A stretch of 64,000 bases of DNA from Cytidiella melzeri (Eukaryota > Basidiomycota > Agaricomycetes > Polyporales > Irpicaceae), in assembly GCA_022592445.1 (NCBI GenBank), contig JABYQR010000185.1:24510-88509 (forward strand). The letters run 5' to 3'. A program made the position numbers and the translations under genes. Within the stretch, counting starts at the first letter, position 1. Each line of letters opens with the position of its first letter. Below, piece after piece: positions 21,702 through 32,154 of the stretch. Under the pieces are notes generated by a model. The model saw only the letters and a list, made by a program, of their open reading frames with translations, made no database searches and was not told the origin of the DNA.

Positions 21702-22213
21702 ATGTCAGAAGAACCACTGGAATCTCGGCTCGCTTGGAACAAGGTCGAGCCAGTCATTCAGGGCGATCCGGACTCGCACGCTGCCCTTAAGCAAGTGATT
21801 TCGTTGGCGGAATCTTTCGTCGCGCTCAAAGACGGCTTCAATGGCGACGATAACATGTCCGCCAACATTGTCGATTTCGCCTGCACGGTAGAGATGTGTA
21901 TCACTCAGGCATGCATGATAACCAGTGCGCAAGAGCTTTCCTTTGCATGCCGGAAGCTTGTGAAGTCTGTCGAGCTTCTTTGGCAGCGGCGCACCGAGCA
22001 TATATGCATGCAATCGTAAGTACAAATGTATCTGCAGTTAACGAAATAACTGATGTTCGTGTTGTTAATGTCAAGAACCTCCCTGACTCTGCCGGAAACT
22101 GTCAATATCTGTGGTTCGCCTGCGCAGCGCTCTCTCGCTCGCTACAAGTGAGTATCATGAATTTGGTATGCGCTCTCATGTCTGAAGATCAACAGACAAA
22201 CTACTCTCGATGA
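21702..22213 (+). CDS. Small passenger gene of unknown function in the CACTA element
   Basis: An ATG at 21702 opens a frame of about 105 codons (starting MSEEPLESRLAWNKV), mostly helical and acidic with scattered Cys residues. A GTAAGT near 22017 is a likely donor and ...CTGCAG near 22036 a likely acceptor, after which a second open stretch continues (SAVNEITDVRVVNVKN). The 3' end is not resolved, and coding could extend to about 22490. No family is recognised. It is the first gene inside the left end of the transposon, upstream of and convergent with the large minus-strand gene. Composition resembles the host genes more than a random frame, but the model is uncertain. Confidence 0.4.
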
Positions 22214-22824
22214 CTACTTCACTGTGACACAAAAACTGCCACATAATCAGTGCCGTGCCATTTATCCGCAGGCTCAACGGTCAGTGTCTTACCTCCAAAA
22301 CTGCACGGTATGAACAGCTCTCACACATTCATTCACAGACTCCCCTCGTATCGCCAACTCCCAATTGACATTTACTTTTACATTGTCGCTCCAGTTTCGA
22401 GATCCAAGTATCCGGCATTGGACGTGTTGTCGGCGCCGTCTGGATATCATACGAGCAAGCGAGCTGGAATGTATGATCTCAAATCACTGTAATAGACATT
22501 ATACGCACAACAAAGTATATAGCATGATTATGAGTGCACTCTGTTGCGGCGGAGGACTTGGAAATTGGCTCACCAGGCATCGAATAAGTTCCATTTTACG
22601 TATACACTCTGCGCGTGACTGGATAGAATGGGCACGTACCAATAGCGACAGTCAGCAAAGACCATATTGCCATGTCTGTACAGAGTGCGAAGCCCCACTG
22701 CACTCAGCGTACCAGCGCGCAATCCTGACATTCCAGTCTACTGATTAGCATACGTTTCCGAAATATATGACAGTCCCAGCGTAGAAAAGAGACAACATGG
22801 AGGACATGACGATGAAGCGCGAAG

Positions 22825-25800
22825 TTACATTGCAGCGGGTAAGGCACGACCTGAGAGTTCACCAATGTTCGTCAGCACGTTCGTCTTTGCAGCCTTCCTA
22901 TGAGGCAACGTCCGGCGCCATTCTTGAGCGGTTTTGGGCTGGACTTTACCGTCCAGTATCGCCTTGCGATGGTTCACGAAGAACTGCTCATTCCTGGCAC
23001 TCCAGTAGTCGAGGTCCACCCCCGATTGCGACCATGTCGTTACAGTTGGCCACCACGACCGATACGCAGTACCCGAAGGGCCATTCTCGGGGTGTTCTGA
23101 GATATAATCAGCATTGTGATTTGTCCAAGAAACATGGTACTTACCCGGCATGACCCTGTACACTCCGCAGATCACATCCTCTTGATGTGGCGATAATACA
23201 TCGTCCACATAGTCCAAGCCGTCTAGTATACGATGGTTACACTGTGTTTGGAACCCACTCGGACCGTCGTATACCGCTGAATTGTCTGCATAGGCGTCAC
23301 GGGCCAGTCGCCACAGCAAGCCGCCCCGTAACAAGGCAGCGCGACCCTGAACACTTTTGATGACCTCCTCTCGATATTCGAGGTAGTCCTCATAGTCCGC
23401 AATCGTGAACTTGTGACGATGCTCAATGAGTCCGAGCCCTAACGGTACCAGGTTGAAATTAGAGGGCATCGGGGGAGTTGGCTGAAGCACCGTTGGGTCC
23501 GCGATTGACTGCAGTGTGTTGAAGGGCACTCCCCATCTGAGCAATGCGCCAGTCACATCATCCAACGAGGGACCAACCCCGGATCGTAGGAGGTGGTTCA
23601 CGGTGACAGGGTCGGCCAGGCAAAGGGAGAATGATACATCGTTGGCCTGTGGATCCCGAGCGTACACAAAGTAGCAAGGGTGTTGCTTGTTGTCCAGTAC
23701 AGTCCGAACAATGAGGTCATTTCGACGGTGCAGCGGATGTCCTAGGGCAGTACCGGGCACAAGATCCGTGAGCGTGGGTGGCGGCATTACAAAGTTGCGC
23801 GGGTTGGCCTCGAGGTATGAAAAGAGTTCACACATTGGTGTGCGATACCCAGGACCAACCTTCTCATTGATGACCCCCATAAACTTGTATATCTCTTTTT
23901 CTCGCGACGTTGCCTCTTCATCCACGTCGACCGTCACCGCTGCGGATGTGAGTATGCCGTAGCGATAGCTCAGAGCCTGGTCGAATGCAATGCCTTTCCT
24001 CTGCAACAACTCGGGTGCACCAGACTGGGGCATTTGAGTGGATGAGGATGTACTTCCACTGGTGGAAGCAATCGGCTGCGGAGCCAGGGGAGGGGTGCGA
24101 GGTTGACGTCGAGGCGAGCGAGAACGACGTCGAGGAGAGGGAGGGCGACCAGGGGGAGAACGAGAACGACGTCGAGGAGAGGGAGGGCGACGAGGAGGAG
24201 AACGAGAGCGACGTCGAGGAGAGCGAGGGCGACGAGGAGGAGAACAAGAGCGACGAGGAGGAGAGCGAGGGCGACGAGGAGGAGAGCGAGGGCGACGAGG
24301 AGGAGAGGGAGAAGAAGGCGACTCAGGCGATGTCTCAGCCTGAGGACTCGCAGCCATGGGCGGATTCTGTAATCGCGGTGCGTCGTCAAAGTAGTCCTAA
24401 CTTTCCACCAATTCCTGATCCTCGGTCGTAGCAGATGGGTCCAGCTCCTCCCAAATGTCGAATTCGTTGAACACCGCATTGTACCTGCGTTGCGACCGAG
24501 CAGTGTCGGCCCACAAGTCGCGCCAGCGAGGCTTTCCGACAAGAACTCTGTTCCAGGCGCCGCTGCTGTCGTCTGACTCTTCCCATCTGAAGACTTGGCA
24601 GTTGTGGCTCTTGTTTGGGAGTTCGAGATTGGCATGCAGCACCTCCCTTGCTTGCACACGAGCCTTCTGCGCCAGATTCATTTGGGCGAGTTTCGCTGCA
24701 CTAACCTTCTCTCTCCTCGCAAAGAACTGCTGGGGTGTTTCACCCGGTGCCTGACCAGTGGTCGAACTTTGTCCTCGCGTGGCGACATAAAGAGGGCCAG
24801 GTGGGCGTGTCACGTTGCTCACTTGCGACGAGGTGGCAGGGGGCACATGGACAATGTTTGTGCCTTCAACTGAGGACGGCCAATGAGTTTCAAGTGAGCC
24901 CCAAGCAGAAGACGAGGATGGTGCTGAAGACGGCCAATGAGTATCAAGTGAGCCCCAAGCAGAAGACGAGGATGGTGCTGAAGACGATGAGGGGCCGCCC
25001 ATGGACTCCACGCCTACAACATCACGAGCCTCTGCGACTTCTTCGTCCCATTTGTCCCAAGCGAAACGCGTTGCAGGCTGTCGAAGTGAGGCTTCCAACT
25101 CAACTGCTGAGGGCAGATACTCGTTGGACCAAGGGTGCTCAGAAACTGCTGGGCGCGGTCCAAAGTACAGCCAGACAGGCAATTGAAAGTGGTTTATGAG
25201 ATCCTTGAGGTTCTCAAGTGTTGACCCCATTGCTCCGACGGTGACGTCGACGACAAGCCCCAATCTATCAGTGGTTGACTGGTCAGCCTTGTCGCCGACC
25301 AGGCAAATTGTAGACCTGCGCAACATGCGTGCCTCGTGTTCCGAAACCAGCTTCCTATGTTGCAATGTGTCCAACCAATGTTTAGGCAATACATGTCCCG
25401 CGTATGTCACCTTCGAAACGTTAATCCTGAAGACTCCTCGCACAAGGCCCAGGAACGATTTGGCTTGTTTTTTTGTTGGCCAACTGCGATCGTAGTTATA
25501 ATCTTGTGGCCAGGGAAACGTGTTACGATCTATCTGGACGAGGAGAGGCGTATACGATCCTAAGGGGAAAGTTCACTTCATCGCGTCGAGGACTCTGCGC
25601 AGGAAAGCCTCCAAGTCGCGCCACTCTTGTACATTCTCCAGCCTCCACTGGTTGTCGTTGCCTTGGACTACCTTGATTCCCGCCAGCGGTTGCAGCAGAC
25701 CGGTATACTGTGTCTCTCTCGGCGTGACCGCGGTCCAATAGTGTAATTGGTTGGCCAGTTCCGTGTAGAGCCATGGCCAGGGCAGCGGAAGGCGACCAAT

Positions 25801-25941
25801 GTTTTTTGTGAGGTTTTCCGGCGCAAGCTTCGGGAGAGTGGACATGTTGGGAGAGACATAGAGGCCAGGGTAGCGGGGGATATCGGTCTCAGAAGCCCAC
25901 AATACCGAGGGCTTGGGCAGGGTTTGGGGGAGGGTCGACAT
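22825..25941 (-). CDS. Large passenger gene of unknown function with SPPRR-repeat linker
   Basis: Three open stretches in order on the minus strand: 25941-25573 (starts MSTLPQTLPKPS), ~25500-24397 and 24357-22825. The second and third share one reading frame and are separated by a single TAG at 24399-24397. A 42-nt segment from GTGGAA to TTACAG around this stop could be spliced out in frame. The join between the first and second stretches needs a frame change I could not explain with a clean intron, so a frameshift is possible. The protein would have a Trp/Pro-rich N-terminus, a Ser-rich linker with a duplicated SSSSAWGSL..THWPSS unit, a Lys/Arg-rich helix, an SPPRR/SPRRR repeat tract (SR-like) and a ~400-residue C-terminal globular part (GVGPSLDDVTGALLRWGVPF). 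No enzymatic family is recognised. It could be a helper protein or cargo. Confidence 0.6.
24095..24312. repeat. In-gene minisatellite coding for SPPRR/SPRRR repeats
   Basis: Degenerate tandem units of 12-15 bases and 42-base higher-order units (GAGAACGAGAACGACGTCGA-like) give Ser-Pro-Arg repeats in the minus-strand frame. The array is a whole number of codons in each unit and so keeps the frame open. Confidence 0.75.
24855..24985. repeat. 57-bp tandem duplication in the passenger gene
   Basis: Two nearly identical ~57-bp units (GTATCAAGTGAGCCCCAAGC in one, GTTTCAAGTGAGCCCCAAGC in the other, followed by AGAAGACGAGGATGGTGCTG) encode a repeated Ser-rich segment. Confidence 0.7.
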
Positions 25942-26144
25942 ATCAGCGCTGCAGGGATATTAGTTTGGAGGCACAATCTGATCAGGGTAGGACACTTACG
26001 ACTTGTGATGGGGTCGGTGAGTAGCGAGTGTCTACGGCACAAGATGTAGGGAGAACTTGGCGACTATCAGCAACGAGCGAAAGCGTAGCGAAAATTTGTA
26101 CTTACGAGCAGAACAGTTTAGGCAAAGAAGGTGACGAGTTACTT

Positions 26145-26514
26145 GGACAGACAGATGCTCCGCTGTCGAGACAGTCAACGGTGAAGACTCCGGTAGCAGA
26201 TACTCCGCTAGCGTGAGTGTATGGAGGGGAGGAGGAGGTACTGCTGGCGGTGGAGGACTCCGGTGGCAGATTCTCCGCTACCGTGTCTGAGGATGTGTGT
26301 CGAAGGTCGTCGTCGAGATGTAGGTGCTGGGCGAGGACTACGGTGGCAGATTCTCCGCTACCGTGTCTGAGGACGTGTGTCAAAGGTCGTTGTCGAGATG
26401 TAGGTGCTGGGCGAGGACTACGGTAGCAGATTCTCCGCTACCGTGAGTGTATGGAGGGGAGGAGGAGGTACAGCTGGCGGTGGAGGACTCCGGTAGCAGA
26501 TGCTCCGCTACCGA
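26145..26514 (-). repeat. Left hairpin array: six stem-loops with loop AGATNCTCC
   Basis: Loops lie at 26153-26161, 26198-26206, 26268-26276, 26348-26356, 26428-26436 and 26498-26506. Flanking stems: GACAG/CTGTC (first), CGGTAGC/GCTAGCG (second, imperfect), then CGGTGGC or CGGTAGC with GCTACCG. Copies 3-5 are part of ~80-bp tandem units (GTGCTGGGCGAGGACTACGG). In the sense of the adjacent minus-strand gene the loop reads GGAGNATCT. Confidence 0.85.
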
Positions 26515-26790
26515 AAGTTGGAATGTGGGTGGTGGTTGTGGTGGTGAAGGAGGAAGACGTGTGGGTGGTGTTGATATTGGTGGTGGTGATATTGACGGTG
26601 GTGAGATTGACGGTGGTGAGAGCAAATGAGGAGGAGGAGGAGGTGGTGGTGGTGGAGGAGGAGGAGGAGGTGGTGGTGGTGGTGATGGTGGTGGTGGAGG
26701 TGGTGGTGGTGGTGGGAGGGCGTTGCAGGAGGAGGAGGTGGTGTGGTCGTCGTGGTACGTGGTGGTGGCAGTGAGAGTGGTTTGGGCGCC
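26515..26790. repeat. G/T-rich low-complexity tract (GGT, GGA, GGTGAT repeats)
   Basis: Almost pyrimidine-C-free plus strand, with runs of GGAGGA and GGTGGT between 26626 and 26760. The plus strand has many G-runs spaced for G-quadruplex formation. Open frames through this tract are low-complexity by-products. Confidence 0.85.
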
Positions 26791-26879
26791 TGAGATTGAA
26801 CCTTGTTCTATGGGCGCTCCGCGTTATAGATTACATTACCGACAACTTGCCAGCGCATTGTCGGGTTGCTTTTGCGCCC

Positions 26880-27690
26880 TCTACCTCCGACCACGACTAC
26901 GACGACATCCACTACCACAACCACAACCACCGCCTCGTACACCATCGCAGCGGAGCATCTGCTGCGATGGGTCGTATGATCACCACCTTCTTTTCCGCAC
27001 CACACAACCACTACCACTACCACTACCACTACCACTACCACTACCACGTCGACCACAACCACCGCCTCGTCCACCATCGCAGCGGAGCATCTGCTGCGAT
27101 GGGTCGTATGATTGCCACCTTCTTTTCCACATCACACGACCACAACCGCTACCACTACCACTACCACTACCACTACCACTACCACGTCGACCACAACCGC
27201 CGCCTCGTCCACCATCGCAGCGGAGCATCTGCTGCGATGGGTCGTTGTCCTCTACCTGCGACCACGACCACCACCACGACGTCCACTACCACCACCACAA
27301 CCACCGCCTCGTCCACCATCGCAGCGGAGCATCTGCTGCGATGTGTCGTATGATCACCACCTTCTTTTCCTCACCACATACCTGCGACCACGCCCACATC
27401 CACGACGTCCACTACCACCACCACAACCACCGCCTCCTACACTGTCGCAGCGGAGCATCTGCTGCGATGGGTCGTTGTCCTCTACCTGCGACCACCACCA
27501 CCACCACCACCACCACCACAACCACGACGTCCACTACCACCACCACAACCACCGCCTCCTACACTGTCGCAGCGGAGCATCTGCTGCGATGGGTCGTTGT
27601 CCTCTACCTGCGACCACCACCACCACCACCACCACCACCACCACGACATCCACTACTACGACTACAACCACCGCCCTATACACTGTCGCA
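26880..27690. repeat. C/A-rich low-complexity tract (CCA, CCACTA repeats)
   Basis: Plus strand dominated by CCACCA, CACTAC and CCACAA, with two clean CCACTA runs at about 27009-27047 and 27150-27184. It is the strand-mirror of the tract at 26515-26790 and interleaves with the right hairpin array. The 379-codon open frame across it (26723-27862) is a low-complexity by-product. Confidence 0.85.
26941..27592 (+). repeat. Right hairpin array: six stem-loops with loop GGAGCATCT
   Basis: Loops at 26952-26960, 27084-27092, 27222-27230, 27326-27334, 27452-27460 and 27574-27582. Three or four copies have a perfect 10-bp stem CCATCGCAGC/GCTGCGATGG; the last two have CTGTCGCAGC on the 5' side, leaving a shorter paired core. 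The loop is the reverse complement of the left-array loop, so the sequence reads the same in the sense of each divergent gene. Confidence 0.87.
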
Positions 27691-28150
27691 TGAACTGCTC
27701 TCTTCACGGATCTGCATGCCCTCGAGCACATTGCTACAAGACACTCCCCGAAGCTGCTTACTGGGACCCTTCGTTTCCTACCGGCAACAACGCCAGGATC
27801 GATATCCTGTCGGCTTAACCGTCGACGGATATCGGACACTGCCCTGTCGGCTTGACCGTTGATGGATTTTGGCTGAGCACTCACGGACGTCTGAAGGGGG
27901 CGAGCTGCAAAACACTCCTTCTCCCCTGTACACTCTCCACCCTCTCTCTCTCTCTCAAAACTCGCATTCATTTGCAGATTCTCGGATTTGTACTGGAGGG
28001 TGTTACTCCGATCACGCTTTGTCGCGCGAGCGCTTCTATGTCACGTGTCTCCTGCCTTGTTAGGAAAGTCAGCCTAGACGTTGCGCAAGTCAAGACGTCT
28101 CATTGACTGTATGCTGCCACCACTCGCCGCCATTGATCACATTTTCTCTG

Positions 28151-31100
28151 ATGCCACACAAGACTCTCTGCCCATGTCAGGAATGTCAGATTGCAGGTGG
28201 CCAATTTCACACCACCGAGCAGATTCGACGACATCTCAAGCGTGAGCAGCTCTTGCAGCGAGAGATTGAGCAATCTTTGGATGAGGAACCCAAGAGAAAA
28301 GCCAAGACAGCCCATGCTGTCGTCTCCGAAGCGCATACGCAACCTGCAGATCATATGACGCAGCAGAGAGAGTGGGAGGACATGGGCAATCCCGCAGGGG
28401 ACTATGAACCACCGCCTGTGAGTTACCATCATTTGTTGTGCAGCAAACTCAATGTACTCAATGCAAGTAGACTTGTTCAGACTCAAATGAAGCTGATGGT
28501 GAAGATCCGTACCTGGATGAATTGTACCTGGATCCATCTAGGGCTTCTGGTAATGTCAATCCCCATGATCACTGTGCGCAATGTTTCTGATGCTTCCAAT
28601 CTGGCAGATTCCAATCGCTGGAATGACCATGAGCATTTCTCTCGATCGCCTTCTCTTCCGGACTGGCAGTCCTCTCGAAGCCAGTCCCTTGAGACAGAAC
28701 AAGATGATGAAGACGACACCACCTCTGACAATGCTGGGCTCAACCTAGAGCAGGACCCTCTCTATGTCGACCTTGAAAATATTTTTGACGAGTTACACCA
28801 ACCGCCGGATGACATGTTTGCCCGGGGGGTCGATCAGGATTTACCGTCAGCTTTCTACGAGGATCCCATCATTCGCAATATCTACCTTCGCGTCTTTCTG
28901 GACGCAACATTCAACCACGCCACCCACGAATCTGTTCAATCTCAGCTCGACGCTCACCACCAGACACTTAAAGCCTGTCAGGAACGCGGTTTGGTCATTG
29001 CGGGGCTCGACACAATGGCGCGAACCATTCGCACTGTTGAACGACGACTAGGCGTTGACCCTGATTGTTATCTGGTATACTATTTTGTCTGCGATGTTTG
29101 CTGGGATCGTCACCACCCTGATGAACTCAGCACACTAGCCTCACCAGCATGCCAACGAGACGACTGCGATGGCCGTCTCTATACCGTCAAGCATCTTGAG
29201 AAACAAGTGAAACGCGTGCCCAATAAAGTCCTAGCCACTTGCCCCATCATTCCACAAATCCAACGCATGATGCTGCGTCCAGGAAAGTACGAAGAATTTC
29301 AACACTGGCGTACCGCAGACGATGAGCCAGGACCGTGTGCACCGGATCGCCGAGAGGGATTGGATGCTTTTCCCGATCCAGATGCACCTCTGCGAGACAT
29401 CTACGATGGATGGGCTTGGCGTGCTGCGCAAGCAGGGCTATCACGTAGGCAAGGTGGTGAATGGGGCGTTCAGGACGTGGACACCACACAAATCAACCAG
29501 CGGTTTGTCTCGTTGCCCAATGGGCTACTCATCATGATCAACATTGACTGGTATGCCACCTCTTGCTGCGCTCTATGGTGGTCAATTTTAATTGATGCCA
29601 CAGGTTTACTCCCATGAAGACCAACAATTTTGCGAGCAAGTACTCGTGCGGGGCCATGTACGCTACCATCTTAAACAATCCAAGGCAAAAGCGGTTTCAT
29701 CGCGATGAAACCATGCTCCTTTGCGTCATACCAGGACCTGGCGAGCCCTCACTCGAGCAGCTTAATGCTGTCATTGAGCCATTCGTGGCTGACATGTTAC
29801 AGCTTGGTGATGGTACGCCCTTCATCTCAGTCTCATTTGCAGCCATCTGATTGAATGGCAGGTGTTCCGCTGAGAGCCCACAGTGTAAACGAGCGCGTGC
29901 TTACTCACGCGTCCGTGTTCATAAATTCTTCAGATTTACCTGCAAGTCGCAAGGTAACCGGGCTCCGATCGTGTACCAGCAAATACTTCATGTGTCCGTG
30001 GTGCTGTCAAACGGTGGCATCGCTCACACACGAGGACTGTTTCACTCCACAAAGTGAGTCAATCTATAAATTGATTGACCTTTGTCAGATGTACATTTGC
30101 GGCCTATAGAGTTTCAACCGCGTAAGGACTGGCGATACCTGAAATACGCATTCTTAGCTCGAAACAAGGACGCTGCAGAGCGCGAGGAGATTGCTCGAAT
30201 GAAAGGTATACGATGGTCAGCACTTGACGAGCTGCCCGGTTGGCTGCCAGCACGAAACTCTCCACTAGAGTTCATGCAAGCCACGTTTCTTGGTAAGATG
30301 TTTGTATTCGTGGATGCAGGCTTACCGTACTTACTCTTCGCTACAGGGGAGGTGCATCACGTCATGCAGGAAATTATAGTGGGTGGAGGAATGCTCAATG
30401 CACGCAATCGCCACGATAAGCCAAAGGAGAAGTTCACTGCTTTTTTGGCATCAATAGAGTGGCCTGGGTCCATTGGCCGGATACCTGCCAAGGTGAGTCA
30501 CCGGGATGTAATCATATCAGCATTTAATCGACCCATTGTGTAATGAGGTCGATGAGGGAACCCTGAAAGCAGATCAGTGGCGAAATTTTGCCAATGTTCT
30601 GCCTGTGGCTCTGTATTGTGCCTGGCAGATTGACGGCAAGATTCCAAACACTGATGCACCCAGGTCCAAAGCGTCAACAAAGGCAGGCCAAGCTGAAGCC
30701 CGAAAAGAATCTCTACTTGCAGGCTGCCGCCGCGAAGTGCGTGCACTTGATCAGAATGTAACAGTCGAAGACTTGCAAGACAGCGACGACGAGGGGGCCC
30801 TACGTGAGGATCAAATCAAGATGAGTTGTAGCTACAGTGACCATTACGAGAACATCCTCAACCACTGCACTGCTGTACGGATCTACGCGTCTCGGTCTAT
30901 TACACCGAGAGAGGTAATGCGCGCTGGCAAAAACCACAGTCGCGCGTGTGCCTCGTGGGCACGAATGGGGTGTCATTTGACACCCAACTTTCACCTTTCT
31001 GAACACAATCCTGACTTTCTACTAGCATACGGCCCTCCATACGGATACTGGGGCTATCCAATGGAGCAGCACAACGGGTTTCTCAAGCAGTTTCGCCACA

Positions 31101-32154
31101 ACGGACATTCTGGTGGAGAGCTCGAAGCAACCCTGATGCGTGGCTGGATCAAATATGGCCTCATCTCTGATCTGGTTACACACCCCTGCCTACGTGTATA
31201 CATGTGTCTGATGATTTATAGGTGAACCACCTTCGATCGCTAGAAGACCCGACAGACTGCGACCGCCAAATGATCCAAATGCTGGAGAATTACCAGGGGG
31301 GGGGCATAAAGGCACGCGACGCAACACGCTCATGAATGCGATGGCTGCCAGAGTAAACACAGCTGAGGGTAAGATTGAATGCATTTGAGGGTATCTTGCT
31401 CAGTTGATTGGATGTAGGTTCTATCGAATATCCGTCCCGCTCTCACGCCATCAACCTCAAAACTGATGTTGCCGTGGCGCCAGGCCACAATCTCTATGCC
31501 CTCATGCTAATTTATTTGCAGAACCTTTGGCATGCCGAGTTAGCCCTTGTGCCAGACACGGCACCTGCAAACATGGGCGAACCCTTTGTTTGTTCTTCCG
31601 TTAGGATGTACAGTCATGTCTCATTCAACGGCATAAAGTATGGCTCTGGTGCCAAGCACGGGGGTAAAGCATATCGCCATGCGTACATTGACGGACGACA
31701 GCCAGTTTGCATCGCAGCTGTACTGCATGTGAAGCATCTCCGAGCAGATGCCCGTTTAGCACCACTGGAACATACTTGCGCGGTAGTGCAGCGATTCATA
31801 TCAGATCCTCATACACCTGGCATGCCCTGGGATTTACAGTGAGTATGTCTTCCCTTTAATATACGGATCTCACTCGTCATTGCTAGTGCGATAGATCTAG
31901 GTCTGTCCATATGGAAGGCCAACTGTTTAGCCCCCCCCGAGCTCGTGCCAATCACTCGAATGTGTGCACAATTTGCGTGTGGAACACTCACTTACAGGAC
32001 ACAGCGTGAGTTTTGGGTCACAATGTCTGTATGTCATGTAGGTCAATTCATGCTACGTACTTGACAATTGGTTATCACAAACTTGCTATTACTACAGGAC
32101 GCACAAGAGCCGGATCTCGCTCTTGGAGGAGACGCAGAAGACAATCTTGACTAA
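28151..32154 (+). CDS. Tnp2-family (CACTA/EnSpm-like) transposase
   Basis: A multi-exon gene; start at the ATG 28151 (MPHKTLCPCQECQ). N-terminal Cys/His motifs (CPCQEC; CDVCWDRHHPDE...CQRDDCDG) look like zinc binding. The core shows blocks shared by fungal Tnp2/plavaka-type transposases: IYDGWAWRAAQ, MINIDWFTP (joined across an intron at ~29552-29603), GAMYATILNNPRQKRFHRDE, LLCVIPGPGEPSLEQLNAV, DLPASRKVTGL, CPWCCQT, GPPYGYWGYPMEQHNGFLK and EATLMRGW. The C-terminal part around 31400-31840 (HVSFNGIKYGSGAKHGGK) completes the usual architecture. Every interruption I checked is bridged by a plausible short intron in the right phase, so the gene looks intact. The stop at 32152-32154 overlaps the stop of the convergent gene. 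The enzyme is expected to bind the subterminal repeats and cut the element ends. Confidence 0.85.

Noticed and set aside
26145..27592. CRISPR-like array
   Set aside because: Repeats are hairpins with irregular low-complexity spacers in a eukaryotic transposon, with no cas genes.
26723..27862. 379-codon open frame across the CCA/GGT region
   Set aside because: Its sequence is almost entirely low-complexity (Pro/Leu/Arg or, in other frames, His/Thr) dictated by the DNA repeats; all three frames are open, which is typical of such tracts and not of coding.
28151..32154. KDZ (Kyakuja-Dileera-Zisupton) transposase as identity
   Set aside because: The core blocks (INIDWF, ILNNPR, CVIPGPGEP) and the element ends with a 3-bp duplication fit Tnp2/CACTA better.
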